64,000 nt of DNA from Seohaeicola sp024304985 (GTDB lineage: Bacteria; Pseudomonadota; Alphaproteobacteria; Rhodobacterales; Rhodobacteraceae): positions 1 to 64,000 of the forward strand of contig NZ_JARAMP010000011.1 of the NCBI RefSeq assembly GCF_028802875.1, read 5' to 3'. The stretch's first letter is position 1. Every line of letters starts with the position of its first letter. This document shows positions 42,051 through 50,546 of the stretch, one piece after another. The notes under the pieces were generated by a model that was given only the letters and a program-made list of their open reading frames with translations, searched no databases and was not told the origin of the DNA. A program made the translations under genes and the position numbers.

Positions 42051-43340
42051 TTACGAATTCATCGAGTCGAAGAACTCGCCATTGGTCTTGGTCTGCTTCA
42101 GTTTCGAGATCAGGAACTCGATAGCGTCGGTCGTGCCCATCGGGTTCAGGATGCGGCGCAGGACGAAGGTCTTGTGAAGATCCTTGGCGTCGACCAGCAG
42201 ATCCTCTTTCCGGGTCCCTGATTTGAGGATGTCCATCGCAGGGAAGACGCGCTTGTCGGCGACCTTGCGATCCAGCACGATTTCCGAGTTACCGGTGCCT
42301 TTGAATTCTTCGAAGATCACCTCGTCCATCCGGCTGCCGGTATCGACCAGAGCGGTGGCGATGATGGTCAGCGATCCCCCCTCCTCAACGTTACGGGCAG
42401 CACCGAAGAAACGCTTGGGGCGCTGGAGCGCATTGGCGTCCACACCGCCGGTGAGGACCTTGCCTGAGGACGGCACGACCGTGTTGAAGGCACGGCCCAA
42501 GCGCGTGATGCTGTCCAGCAGGATCACGACGTCGCGCTTGTGTTCGACCAGACGCTTGGCCTTTTCGATCACCATTTCGGAGACGGCGACGTGGCGCGTG
42601 GCCGGCTCGTCGAAGGTCGAGGAAATCACCTCACCCTTGACGGAGCGCTGCATGTCGGTGACCTCTTCAGGGCGTTCGTCGATCAGAAGAACGATCAGAT
42701 AGCATTCCGGGTGGTTGCGTTCGATCGAGTGGGCGATGTTCTGCAACAACACGGTTTTACCCGTGCGCGGGGGGGCCACGATCAGCGACCGCTGGCCTTT
42801 GCCAATCGGTGCGACAAGGTCGATGATCCGGGCCGAGCGGTCCTTGATCGTCGGATCTTCGATTTCCATTTTCAGCCGCTCGTCAGGATAGAGCGGAGTC
42901 AGGTTTTCGAAGGCGATCTTGTGGCGCGCTTTCTCGGGGTCTTCGAAATTGATTGTATTGACGCTGGTCAGCGCGAAATACCGTTCGGTTTCCTCGGGCG
43001 CCTTCATGACACCGTCGATGGAATCACCTGTGCGCAGTGCATATTGGCGGATCATCTCAGGCGAGACATAGATATCGTCAGGACCCGGAAGATAGTTCGC
43101 CTCCGGCGAGCGGAGGAAACCGAATCCGTCTTGCAGGACTTCCAGCACCCCATCGCCGCCGATTTCCCATCCCTCTTCCGCCATTTCCTTGAGGATGGCG
43201 AACATCATGTCGCCTTTCCGCATGGTCGAGGCGTTCTCGATCTCAAGATCCTCTGCCATGGCCAGAAGGTCTTTCGGGCTTTTGGCTTTCAACTCCGCCA
43301 GATTGAGGCGTTCAATGGGTTCTGCAAGATCGTCGTTCAT
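42051..43340 (-). CDS. rho: Transcription termination factor Rho
   Basis: ATG 43340 gives MNDDLAEPIERLNLAELKAK. The RNA-binding domain includes DGVLEVLQDGFGFLRSPEAN; LIVAPPRTGKTVLLQNIAHS is Walker A, VVILLDSITRLGRAFNTV Walker B, and SGKVLTGGVDANALQRPKRF the Q loop. 429 residues. Single gene with its own promoter region between it and hemJ. Confidence 0.97.
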   Translation of the reverse strand: MNDDLAEPIERLNLAELKAKSPKDLLAMAEDLEIENASTMRKGDMMFAILKEMAEEGWEIGGDGVLEVLQDGFGFLRSPEANYLPGPDDIYVSPEMIRQYALRTGDSIDGVMKAPEETERYFALTSVNTINFEDPEKARHKIAFENLTPLYPDERLKMEIEDPTIKDRSARIIDLVAPIGKGQRSLIVAPPRTGKTVLLQNIAHSIERNHPECYLIVLLIDERPEEVTDMQRSVKGEVISSTFDEPATRHVAVSEMVIEKAKRLVEHKRDVVILLDSITRLGRAFNTVVPSSGKVLTGGVDANALQRPKRFFGAARNVEEGGSLTIIATALVDTGSRMDEVIFEEFKGTGNSEIVLDRKVADKRVFPAMDILKSGTRKEDLLVDAKDLHKTFVLRRILNPMGTTDAIEFLISKLKQTKTNGEFFDSMNS

Positions 43341-43462
43341 GGGAAATATCCTGAAGACCGGGCGCAACCGCGGCACATGGTCTTGTCTGAGGTGGAAACA
43401 TCCACCCGGACGGGTGGCATGCCTTGCTCTTTAGGTAAAACCTGTCGCCAAGTCAATTCGCA

Positions 43463-43912
43463 TCAGAATTTCACGACCACGGCGATGACGATCACGAACA
43501 TCAGGATGGTCGGGACTTCATTCATCATCCGGTAGCTGCGACCCGACCGCATGTTGGAGCCGGCGGCGAAGTCCTTGCGCCTTTTGCCCAGCCACATGTG
43601 GAACCAGGTCATAGCAATGACCGATATGGCCTTGGCCCAAGGCCATATCGCTGACCAATCGACGATGCCCGGCGTCATGACCAGCAAGAGGCCGAAGATC
43701 CAAACCGCTATGAGAGAAGGGTTCATGATGTAGCGGTAAAGTTTGAACTCCATCACCGTGAACACCTGATCGCGACTGTCGCCGGGCTGCGACTGTTCTG
43801 CGTGATAGACGAAAAGGCGTGGCAGATAGAAGATACCCGCCATCCAGGTGATGACTGCCATGATGTGGATCGCTTTGATCCAGGGGTAAGCCAGCGCCAG
43901 TAAGTCTGTCAT
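43463..43912 (-). CDS. hemJ: Protoporphyrinogen oxidase HemJ
   Basis: MTDLLALAYPWIKAIHIMAV followed by ITWMAGIFYLPRLFVYHAEQ holds the conserved His, the W-MAG motif and FYLPRLFVYH of HemJ/UPF0093. Four membrane segments are visible, ending TILMFVIVIAVVVKF. 149 residues, full length. It oxidises protoporphyrinogen IX; the usual HemY/HemG types are not needed. It flanks the origin region. An upstream start at 44041 would add 43 unrelated residues. Confidence 0.92.
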   Translation of the reverse strand: MTDLLALAYPWIKAIHIMAVITWMAGIFYLPRLFVYHAEQSQPGDSRDQVFTVMEFKLYRYIMNPSLIAVWIFGLLLVMTPGIVDWSAIWPWAKAISVIAMTWFHMWLGKRRKDFAAGSNMRSGRSYRMMNEVPTILMFVIVIAVVVKF

Positions 43913-44331
43913 GTGATCCTCGTGAACCCTGACCCCTCTTAAAAAATAAATATATAAGAGAAAAGGATGATGATTATGTAGGGGGCGATGCCGACTGGGG
44001 ATTACAGGGTTACTCAGAAACCGCACAGAGGGCCGAGGCACTGTGGAAAAACCCGGGAAAAACCGTGCCTACGTTGGATTTTTCGATATTAAATCTTTTA
44101 TTTTCAAAGAAATAACGTCAGTTAATGTAAATGCCAAACTGTGGATCAAATGTTGGACTGTCGCTTGATATCCGGGTTCGTCCACACCCCGTCATTCATC
44201 CCGTCAACATGTGGAGAAAAGACGCGGGCGGGACTTGAACGGCGGTGAACTTCGCGACCTTGCATCGGGATACAAAATTCCACAGTAATCCTCCCTAACA
44301 AGTCCTTAAGCTCCTCCACTGGATTATCCAC
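43913..44331. other. Probable chromosomal replication origin (oriC)
   Basis: No gene lies here. The stretch has two AT-rich tracts (about 43,940-43,970 and 44,076-44,115) and DnaA-box matches: TTATCCACA at 44324-44332 (exact consensus, overlapping the maf start), TGTGGATCA at 44140-44148, TGTGGAAAA at 44042-44050 and TGTGGAGAA at 44210-44218, each one base from consensus on the reverse strand, plus TCGTCCACA at 44178-44186 with two differences. The hemJ-rho-mnmE-mnmG-rsmG-parAB string on one side and maf-aroE-coaE-dnaQ on the other is the usual origin context of Rhodobacterales. Confidence 0.8.
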
Positions 44332-44931
44332 ATGCCACAACCTCTGATCCTTGCCTCCGGATCGTCGATCCGGGCCCAACTGCTGACTCAGGCGGGGCTG
44401 GCGTTCGAGGTGGTGCGCCCCAGAGTGGACGAAGAGATGGTGCGTGATGCCCTTCTGTCCGAAGGCGCCAGTCCACGCGATCTGGCTGATGCTCTGGCCG
44501 AGATGAAGTCACTGCGGGTCAGCGAAAAACACCCCGCCGCCTTGGTGATCGGGTGTGATCAGGTGCTTGATCTTCAGGGAAAGGTTCTGTCCAAACCTGA
44601 GAGCCGTGACGCGGCCCGTGCCCAATTGATGGATCTTCGCGGCAAGAGGCACAGCCTTTTGTCAGCGGTCGTGATCTGTGAAGGCGGCAAGCCGATCTGG
44701 CGGCATATCGGACAGGTTCGGCTGATGGTGCGGGACTTCAGCGAAGCCTGGCTGGACGGCTATCTGGATCGAAACTGGCCGGACATCGCCGAAGCTGTCG
44801 GATCCTACAAGCTGGAGAAGGAGGGCGTCCGCCTTTTTTCCAGGGTCGATGGCGATTACTTCACCGTTCTGGGACTCCCGTTGCTGGATCTTCTGTCCTA
44901 TCTTTCTCTCAGAGGGGATATTGAAACATGA
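44332..44931 (+). CDS. maf: Maf-family nucleotide pyrophosphatase
   Basis: MPQPLILASGSSIRAQLLTQ contains ASGSxxR. VIGCDQVLDLQGKVLSKPES supplies the catalytic Asp-Gln, and SYKLEKEGVRLFSRVDGDYF, TVLGLPLLDLLSYL close the fold. 199 residues. Removes non-canonical nucleoside triphosphates and restrains septation. A consensus DnaA box overlaps its start codon. The aroE ATG overlaps its stop. Confidence 0.93.
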   Translation: MPQPLILASGSSIRAQLLTQAGLAFEVVRPRVDEEMVRDALLSEGASPRDLADALAEMKSLRVSEKHPAALVIGCDQVLDLQGKVLSKPESRDAARAQLMDLRGKRHSLLSAVVICEGGKPIWRHIGQVRLMVRDFSEAWLDGYLDRNWPDIAEAVGSYKLEKEGVRLFSRVDGDYFTVLGLPLLDLLSYLSLRGDIET

Positions 44932-45776
44932 CTTTGGATTCCAATCCTTTGCCCAGAATTCCATTGGCCGGCGTCATTGGATCGCCCATTGCGCATTCGC
45001 GCTCTCCGGCGTTGCACGGTCATTGGCTCAGGACCTTGGGTATCCCCGGATTCTACATTCCGATGGAGGTTGCGACCGAGAACCTGGCCGACGTCTTGCG
45101 GGCTCTTCCGAAAGCGGGTTTTGTCGGAGTGAATGTGACCGTGCCCCACAAGGTCGCGGTTCTTGAGATTGCCGATCTGGTCACTGATCGGGCGACATTG
45201 ATCGGCGCCGCGAACACGCTGATTTTTCGCAAGGACGGAAAGATCCATGCGGACAATACGGACGGGTATGGTTTCATCGAGAACCTGCGCCAGAACGCGC
45301 CGCAATGGAACCCTGCCGCCGGGCCGGCGGCTGTTCTGGGTGCGGGTGGGGCGGCGCGCGCTGTGATCGCCTCGTTGCTGGATGTCGGGGTGCCCGAGAT
45401 CATGATCTCGAATCGCACCCGCATTCGGGCGGAAGGTTTGCAGCATGACTTCGGTCACCGTCTGCGTGTGGTGGATTGGGTGCAGGCGGGCAATATGCTG
45501 GAAGATGCCGCAACCGTCGTGAATACGACGTCGCTGGGGATGATCGGCAAGCCGGAACTGCGGGTTCCCCTGGATGGGTTGCAAAAGGGCGCGCTTGTCA
45601 CGGATCTGGTCTATGCGCCGCTGCAAACCCGATTGTTGCGCGTGGCACAGGAGATGGGCTGCGTCACTGTGGACGGGTTGGGAATGCTTTTACATCAGGC
45701 CGTTCCCGGTTTCGAGCGCTGGTTCGGGCAGCGCCCCGTGGTGGATGCGGCGACCCGGGCTGCCGTTCTGAAATGA
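44928..45776 (+). CDS. aroE: Shikimate dehydrogenase
   Basis: LAGVIGSPIAHSRSPALHGH binds shikimate; FVGVNVTVPHKVAVLEIADL holds the catalytic Lys; GAANTLIFRKDGKIHADNTD has the Asn-Thr-Asp set and AVLGAGGAARAVIASLLDVG the NADP loop. 282 residues. It reduces 3-dehydroshikimate. ATGA overlap with maf and overlap with coaE. Confidence 0.95.
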   Translation: MTLDSNPLPRIPLAGVIGSPIAHSRSPALHGHWLRTLGIPGFYIPMEVATENLADVLRALPKAGFVGVNVTVPHKVAVLEIADLVTDRATLIGAANTLIFRKDGKIHADNTDGYGFIENLRQNAPQWNPAAGPAAVLGAGGAARAVIASLLDVGVPEIMISNRTRIRAEGLQHDFGHRLRVVDWVQAGNMLEDAATVVNTTSLGMIGKPELRVPLDGLQKGALVTDLVYAPLQTRLLRVAQEMGCVTVDGLGMLLHQAVPGFERWFGQRPVVDAATRAAVLK

Positions 45777-46366
45777 CCTTTCTGATTGGACTGACCGGTT
45801 CCATCGGAATGGGCAAATCCACGACGGCCAAGCTCTTTGCCGCCGAGGGCTGCGCCATTTGGGATGCAGATGCAGCCGTGCATCGCTTGTATGCCAAGGG
45901 AGGCGCGGCCGTGGCGCCGATGGCGGCAGTTTTCCCCGAAGCTGTGTTGGACGACTCAGTCTCGCGCGAGGTGCTCAAGGCGATTATCGGGCGTGATCCG
46001 CAGGCCCTGCGCCGGATCGAGCAGATCGTGCATCCGCTGGTGGCCAAGGATCGGGCGCAGTTCATTGCCGAGGCCGAGGCCGAGATTATTGTTCTGGATA
46101 TCCCCTTGTTGTTCGAGACCGGCGGAGAGGCACGGGTGGATGCGACCGTCTGTGTCTCGGTCGATGCGGAGACGCAGAAGGCGCGGGTCATGGCGCGCGG
46201 CACGATGTCCGAGGATCAGTTCGAAGCGATCCGCGCGAAGCAGATGCCGGATGCTGACAAACGGGCCCGCGCGGATTATGTCATCATCACCGACACACCA
46301 GAACACGCGGCCCGGCAGGTGCGCGACGTTCTGGCCGATATCAGGAAGCGGATAACCCATGCGTGA
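45773..46366 (+). CDS. coaE: Dephospho-CoA kinase
   Basis: ATG 45773 overlaps the aroE stop and gives MTFLIGLTGSIGMGKSTTAK, the Walker A loop. IWDADAAVHRLY, RIEQIVHPLVAKDR and VLDIPLLFETGGEARVD are family blocks. 197 residues. It catalyses the last step of coenzyme A synthesis. The dnaQ start overlaps its stop. Confidence 0.95.
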   Translation: MTFLIGLTGSIGMGKSTTAKLFAAEGCAIWDADAAVHRLYAKGGAAVAPMAAVFPEAVLDDSVSREVLKAIIGRDPQALRRIEQIVHPLVAKDRAQFIAEAEAEIIVLDIPLLFETGGEARVDATVCVSVDAETQKARVMARGTMSEDQFEAIRAKQMPDADKRARADYVIITDTPEHAARQVRDVLADIRKRITHA

Positions 46367-47048
46367 GATCGTTCTGGATACCGAAACCACGGGTTTTGAA
46401 CCGTCGGAAGGGGACCGTATCGTCGAAATCGGGGCTGTCGAGCTGTATAATCACATGCCGACGGGTCGGACGTTTCACGAATACATCAACCCGCAGCGGG
46501 CGATGCCGCAGGCCGCCTTTGAGGTGCACGGGTTGGGCGATGATTTCCTGCGCGACAAGCCGGTCTTTGCGCAGATCGGCCCGAAGTTTCTGGATTTTGT
46601 CGGGGATGCCAAGCTGGTGATCCACAACGCAGCCTTCGACATGAAATTTCTGAATGCGGAGCTGGGCTGGATCAAATTGCCGCTTTTGCCGATGGATCAG
46701 GCCATTGATACCTTGCTGATCGCGCGCAAGAAGTTTCCCGGTTCGCCTGCGTCGCTGGATGCGTTGTGCCGCCGGTTCGGGATCGAGACCGAGCGGACGC
46801 TGCATGGCGCACTTCTGGACAGTCAAATTCTGGCGGAAGTTTATCTGGAGTTGATTGGCGGGCGACAGCCTGATTTCGGGCTGGCGACGGAATCGAACAC
46901 CTCGGTCAATGTGAGTTCGAGCGAAACATGGCGGGCCAAGCCCAGACCCACGCCCTTGCCATCAAGGATCACGCAAGAAGAAGCCGCCGCCCATGAGGCC
47001 TTTGTCAAGGCGATGGGCGACGGCGCATTGTGGCTGAAGCAGGGCTGA
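46359..47048 (+). CDS. dnaQ: DNA polymerase III epsilon subunit (3'-5' exonuclease)
   Basis: MREIVLDTETTGFEPSEGDR carries ExoI (DTE), LVIHNAAFDMKFLNAELGWI ExoII, and LHGALLDSQILAEVYLEL ExoIII (HxxxxD), so it is a DEDDh exonuclease. The C-terminal tail after residue 180 is the flexible alpha-subunit-binding part. 229 residues. It ends the maf-aroE-coaE-dnaQ operon and meets secB end to end. Confidence 0.95.
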   Translation: MREIVLDTETTGFEPSEGDRIVEIGAVELYNHMPTGRTFHEYINPQRAMPQAAFEVHGLGDDFLRDKPVFAQIGPKFLDFVGDAKLVIHNAAFDMKFLNAELGWIKLPLLPMDQAIDTLLIARKKFPGSPASLDALCRRFGIETERTLHGALLDSQILAEVYLELIGGRQPDFGLATESNTSVNVSSSETWRAKPRPTPLPSRITQEEAAAHEAFVKAMGDGALWLKQG

Positions 47049-47561
47049 TCAGGCGTTCGGCGTGGGGGCCTGTTCGGCCTGACGGCGCGCCAGTTCGCTG
47101 CGGTAAAGCTGAACAAAGTCGATGATATCCATGTTCAGCGGTGGGAAGCCGCCATCGCGTGTCACGTCCGACACGATGCGCCGCACGAAGGGAAACAGCA
47201 TCCGCGGGCATTCGATCAGAAGAAACGGGTGCATCTGCTCGGTCGGGACACCTTCGATGTGGAAGACGCCAGCATATTCAAGTTCGAGCAGGAACAGTTT
47301 GGACGTGCTGTCCTTGACGGAACTGTCCACGACCAGTTTCAGCGTAACCTCGTACTGATGCTCGGCCGTGCGCTTTTTGGCATCCAGGTTGACCTGCACC
47401 TTGACGTCGGGCTGCACCTCTCCGCTGACGCCCTTCTGGGCCAGCACGTTCTCGAAAGACATGTCTTTGATGAACTGGCTGAGGATGCTCATTTTCATTT
47501 GCGTGGCCTGAGCCTGCGCAGCGGGCTGGGCGGAAGTGTCGGCGGCGCCATTCTCGGCCAT
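47049..47561 (-). CDS. secB: Protein-export chaperone SecB
   Basis: LSQFIKDMSFENVLAQ, VKVQVNLDAKKRTAEHQYEV, LLELEYAGVFHIEGVPTEQM and HPFLLIECPRMLFPFVRRIV are SecB signatures. 170 residues, with an alanine-rich start. It holds preproteins unfolded for SecA. The gene stands between dnaQ and fxsA, and its stop is adjacent to that of dnaQ. Confidence 0.95.
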   Translation of the reverse strand: MAENGAADTSAQPAAQAQATQMKMSILSQFIKDMSFENVLAQKGVSGEVQPDVKVQVNLDAKKRTAEHQYEVTLKLVVDSSVKDSTSKLFLLELEYAGVFHIEGVPTEQMHPFLLIECPRMLFPFVRRIVSDVTRDGGFPPLNMDIIDFVQLYRSELARRQAEQAPTPNA

Positions 47562-47620
47562 GTGATCTCTCCGGATGAATTATTGACTGCGCTGGTATCT
47601 AGCAGGGTGCCGCGAAAGCC

Positions 47621-48136
47621 TCAATGCCTGGTCCAGCCGGACGGGCGATGGGTTGGCCGCTTGTCCGGGTCGACCTCGTGAAACTCTCCGTCGATGACGT
47701 CCGGCCGGTGCGGGCCCTGAGGGCGTGCACCAAAGGGATCACGCCCGCGATCCTGAAATGGGTGCTGCGGTCCCATCTGGAACCGCGCCACGGTGATCCG
47801 GGCACGCAGATACTGGTAGACGGCGGTCCTGACGGTGGGGATCAGCAGGGCAAATCCCATCGCGTCGGTAAAGAATCCGGGGGTCAGAAGCAGAACGCCT
47901 GCAATCAGGACCATGGCCCCGTGCGCCAAAGGCTCTGTCGGATCGTTCAGTTCCGAGAATGAGCGCTGGAGGTTCATGAGGGCCTGACGGCCTTGTGCCT
48001 TGACCAGCATGGTCCCGAGAATGGCTGTCAGGATCACGATTCCGAGTGTCGGCCAAAGCCCTATCCAGCCGCCGACCTGAATGAACAGGGCGATCTCGAT
48101 CATCGGTATTGCAATAAATGCAGCGAAAAGCCACAT
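47621..48136 (-). CDS. fxsA: FxsA-family membrane protein
   Basis: ATG 48136, after AAAGGAG, gives MWLFAAFIAIPMIEIALFIQ, then VGGWIGLWPTLGIVILTAIL, ALMNLQRSFSELND and HGAMVLIAGVLLLTPGFFTD. The three membrane segments plus the PGFFTD motif define FxsA. 171 residues. Cytoplasmic tail is Arg/Pro/His rich. Its biochemical role is unclear; E. coli FxsA relates to phage exclusion. Divergent from the Tim44-like gene. Confidence 0.88.
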   Translation of the reverse strand: MWLFAAFIAIPMIEIALFIQVGGWIGLWPTLGIVILTAILGTMLVKAQGRQALMNLQRSFSELNDPTEPLAHGAMVLIAGVLLLTPGFFTDAMGFALLIPTVRTAVYQYLRARITVARFQMGPQHPFQDRGRDPFGARPQGPHRPDVIDGEFHEVDPDKRPTHRPSGWTRH

Positions 48137-48242
48137 GGGGCCGCTCCTTTCATTCTTCGGCAAGGTGGACTTGGCCCACCCCCTCACCTACATAAGAGCA
48201 GTCACTGCCCCTTTCCATGCCCTGACCCCACGAGAGGTTCAA

Positions 48243-48902
48243 ATGAATTCGCCCATCCTTCAGCTTCTGGTTCTGGCCGGTATCGCTGTCTTCCTGATCC
48301 TGCGCCTGAGAAGTGTTCTGGGCACACGGGAAGGGTTTGAGAAACCGGCAGTCCCGAAAGAAGGACCGCAGCCCGATCGTCGCCGTGGATTCGAGGTGAT
48401 CGAGGGTGGACCTGATCACGACATCACCGACAATGTGGAAGCCGGCAGCGAGACGGCGAAGACCCTTGCTGCGATGAAGCGGGTCGAGCCTGCCTTCAGT
48501 GTGGCAGAATTTCTGCAAGGCGCGCGTTATGCCTATGAGATGATCCTCATGGGGTTCGAGCGGGGCGACATGGACAGCATCAAGCCATTCCTTGCCGATG
48601 ACGTCTATGAGACTTTTGCGGAGGTCGTGGCTATCCGCAACGAACAGGGCCTGAAGATCGAAGCGGAGTTCATCGGTATCCGCGAGATGGCGCTGAGCAA
48701 CGCGACTTTCGACAAGGACAGCAACCTTGCCGAGATTTCGGTGAAGTTTACCGGGGAGCTGACCTCGGTTGTGCGCAACAGCGCCGGCGAGATCGTCGAG
48801 GGCAAACCGAACGAAGTGAAGCGCCAGAAGGATATCTGGACCTTCGCCCGCGTTCTGGGGACTGACGATCCGAACTGGCAGCTTGTCGCCACGGGCGAAT
48901 GA
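48243..48902 (+). CDS. Tim44-like membrane-anchored protein
   Basis: MNSPILQLLVLAGIAVFLIL is a single N-terminal anchor, then a linker and a Tim44 C-terminal domain: FLQGARYAYEMILMGFERGD, IKPFLADDVYETFAEV and RQKDIWTFARVLGTDDPNWQ. 219 residues. Bacterial Tim44 homologues in alphaproteobacteria are inner-membrane proteins related to the mitochondrial import factor. It starts an operon with mltA and the Smr gene, with ATGA coupling. Confidence 0.9.
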   Translation: MNSPILQLLVLAGIAVFLILRLRSVLGTREGFEKPAVPKEGPQPDRRRGFEVIEGGPDHDITDNVEAGSETAKTLAAMKRVEPAFSVAEFLQGARYAYEMILMGFERGDMDSIKPFLADDVYETFAEVVAIRNEQGLKIEAEFIGIREMALSNATFDKDSNLAEISVKFTGELTSVVRNSAGEIVEGKPNEVKRQKDIWTFARVLGTDDPNWQLVATGE

Positions 48903-49951
48903 TCCGGGCGCTGAAAGCCCTGGCCCTGGGTTGGTTCGTCATGACCGCACTTCCTGCACAGTCCGAACCAACCTACCGGGTCCTTGATTTCAGCCAGTTG
49001 AATGGCTGGGCCGACGATGATCACGCTGCGGCCCTTCGTGTGTTCCTGAACACCTGTGCCGACATGAAGGACCCGGATTGGTCCAGCCTTTGTGCTGTCG
49101 CTCAGGCAGAGGCGCGGCTTCACAGCAATGCCGCGTCCTTCTTTGAACTGTTTTTCCGGCCTGTCCTGATCGAAGACGGCAAGGAAGGGCTTTTCACCGG
49201 GTATTTCGAGCCCGAATTGAGCGGCTCGCTTTCCCCATCAGATCGGTTTCGTTTTCCCGTCTATCGGATGCCGCCCGAGGCGCGCGAGGCTTCGGTCTGG
49301 CTGTCCCGGTCCGAGATCGAAACAACAGGCGCCCTTCAAGGTCGTGGGCTTGAAATCGCATGGGTCGATGATCCGGTAGAACTGTTCTTCCTTCAGATCC
49401 AGGGCTCTGGTCGGATCAAGCTGCCGAACGGGCGGAGTATCCGTGTGGGCTATGCGGGTGCCAATGGGCATGAATATCGTTCGATCGGTGCAGAATTGAT
49501 CCGTCGCGGAACTCTTCCGGCCCATCAGGTGTCGGCGGAGGTGATCAAGAACTGGGTGCGGCGCAATCCCGATGAGGGGCTGGAATTGCTGCGGCACAAC
49601 CCGTCGTTTGTCTTTTTTCGTGAGGTCAGCCACGTTCCTGCCGAAGAGGGCCCGCTGGGTGCGATGAACCGGTCGGTGACCGATCTGCGGACCATCGCCG
49701 TGGACCCGGCCTTTACACCGCTTGGCGCGCCGGTCTGGATCGAGAAGGACGGCATCACGCCGATGCGGCGTCTGATGATCGCACAGGATACAGGCTCTGC
49801 CATCAAAGGCGCGCAACGCGCGGATGTGTTTTTCGGAACCGGAGATGAGGCGGGGCGGGCCGCCGGTCAGTTGAAAGACCCGGGGCGGATGATCGTTCTG
49901 ATGCCGATACAGCGCGCCTATGCGCTTGCTTCGGTGGATACCCTGGAATGA
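48899..49951 (+). CDS. mltA: Membrane-bound lytic murein transglycosylase A
   Basis: Signal peptide MIRALKALALGWFVMTALPA precedes the MltA domain: LFTGYFEPELSGSLSPSDRF, FFLQIQGSGRIKLPNGRSIR, VGYAGANGHEYRSIG and the 3D domain MIAQDTGSAIKGAQRADVFF, with the catalytic Asp in the DVFFG region. No lipobox is visible, so it may be soluble in the periplasm. 350 residues. It cleaves glycan strands of peptidoglycan. Confidence 0.93.
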   Translation: MIRALKALALGWFVMTALPAQSEPTYRVLDFSQLNGWADDDHAAALRVFLNTCADMKDPDWSSLCAVAQAEARLHSNAASFFELFFRPVLIEDGKEGLFTGYFEPELSGSLSPSDRFRFPVYRMPPEAREASVWLSRSEIETTGALQGRGLEIAWVDDPVELFFLQIQGSGRIKLPNGRSIRVGYAGANGHEYRSIGAELIRRGTLPAHQVSAEVIKNWVRRNPDEGLELLRHNPSFVFFREVSHVPAEEGPLGAMNRSVTDLRTIAVDPAFTPLGAPVWIEKDGITPMRRLMIAQDTGSAIKGAQRADVFFGTGDEAGRAAGQLKDPGRMIVLMPIQRAYALASVDTLE

Positions 49952-50535
49952 CACGCCGTCGCCTGCGGCCGGACGAGGTCGAGCTTTGGCGCCAGATCGC
50001 CGCGACCACAGACCGTCTGCACCCAGAATTGCCGCGCGCCGAAGACCCTGTCGCGCGCCCCAAGCCGAAACCTCACAAGACACCGAAGCCGCGTCTTCCG
50101 GATTTTTCCATCGGTCAGGCGACGCGGCCTGCGACTGCGGCAGTCGATCTGAAGCCAGCCCTCAGCGACCGGCTGCGGACTGCGCCGGTCAGTATGGACA
50201 GCAAAGCCTTTGCGCGCATGAAGCGGGGCAAACTTGTTCCCGAAGGTCGCATCGACCTGCATGGCATGACGATGGATCGCGCTCATCCGGCGCTGACGTC
50301 CTTCATCCTGCGCGCGCAGGCAGGTGGCAAGCGGTTGGTTCTGGTCATCACAGGCAAGGGTCGCGACCGGGACGAAGGCGGACCTATCCCTGTGCCCCGC
50401 GGCATCCTCAAGCATCAGGTGCCCCAATGGCTTGCGACACCGCCCCTTGCGCAAGCGGTGCTACAGATCACAGAGGCGCATATCTCGCACGGGGGTGCCG
50501 GGGCCTACTACGTGTATCTGCGCCGGAGCCGATAG
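49948..50535 (+). CDS. Smr-domain protein
   Basis: N-terminal 90 residues are basic, Pro-rich linker; the C-terminal Smr domain shows GRIDLHGMTMDRAHPALTSF, LVLVITGKGRDRDEGG, and RGILKHQVPQWLATPPL, then GAYYVYLRR. The DLHG motif is kept, and TGKG-------RGILK replaces the stricter GxGxHSxxGVLR. 195 residues. Possible nuclease or DNA-binding role. It ends the Tim44-like/mltA operon. Confidence 0.87.
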   Translation: MTRRRLRPDEVELWRQIAATTDRLHPELPRAEDPVARPKPKPHKTPKPRLPDFSIGQATRPATAAVDLKPALSDRLRTAPVSMDSKAFARMKRGKLVPEGRIDLHGMTMDRAHPALTSFILRAQAGGKRLVLVITGKGRDRDEGGPIPVPRGILKHQVPQWLATPPLAQAVLQITEAHISHGGAGAYYVYLRRSR

Positions 50536-50546
50536 CTGGACCCGCG

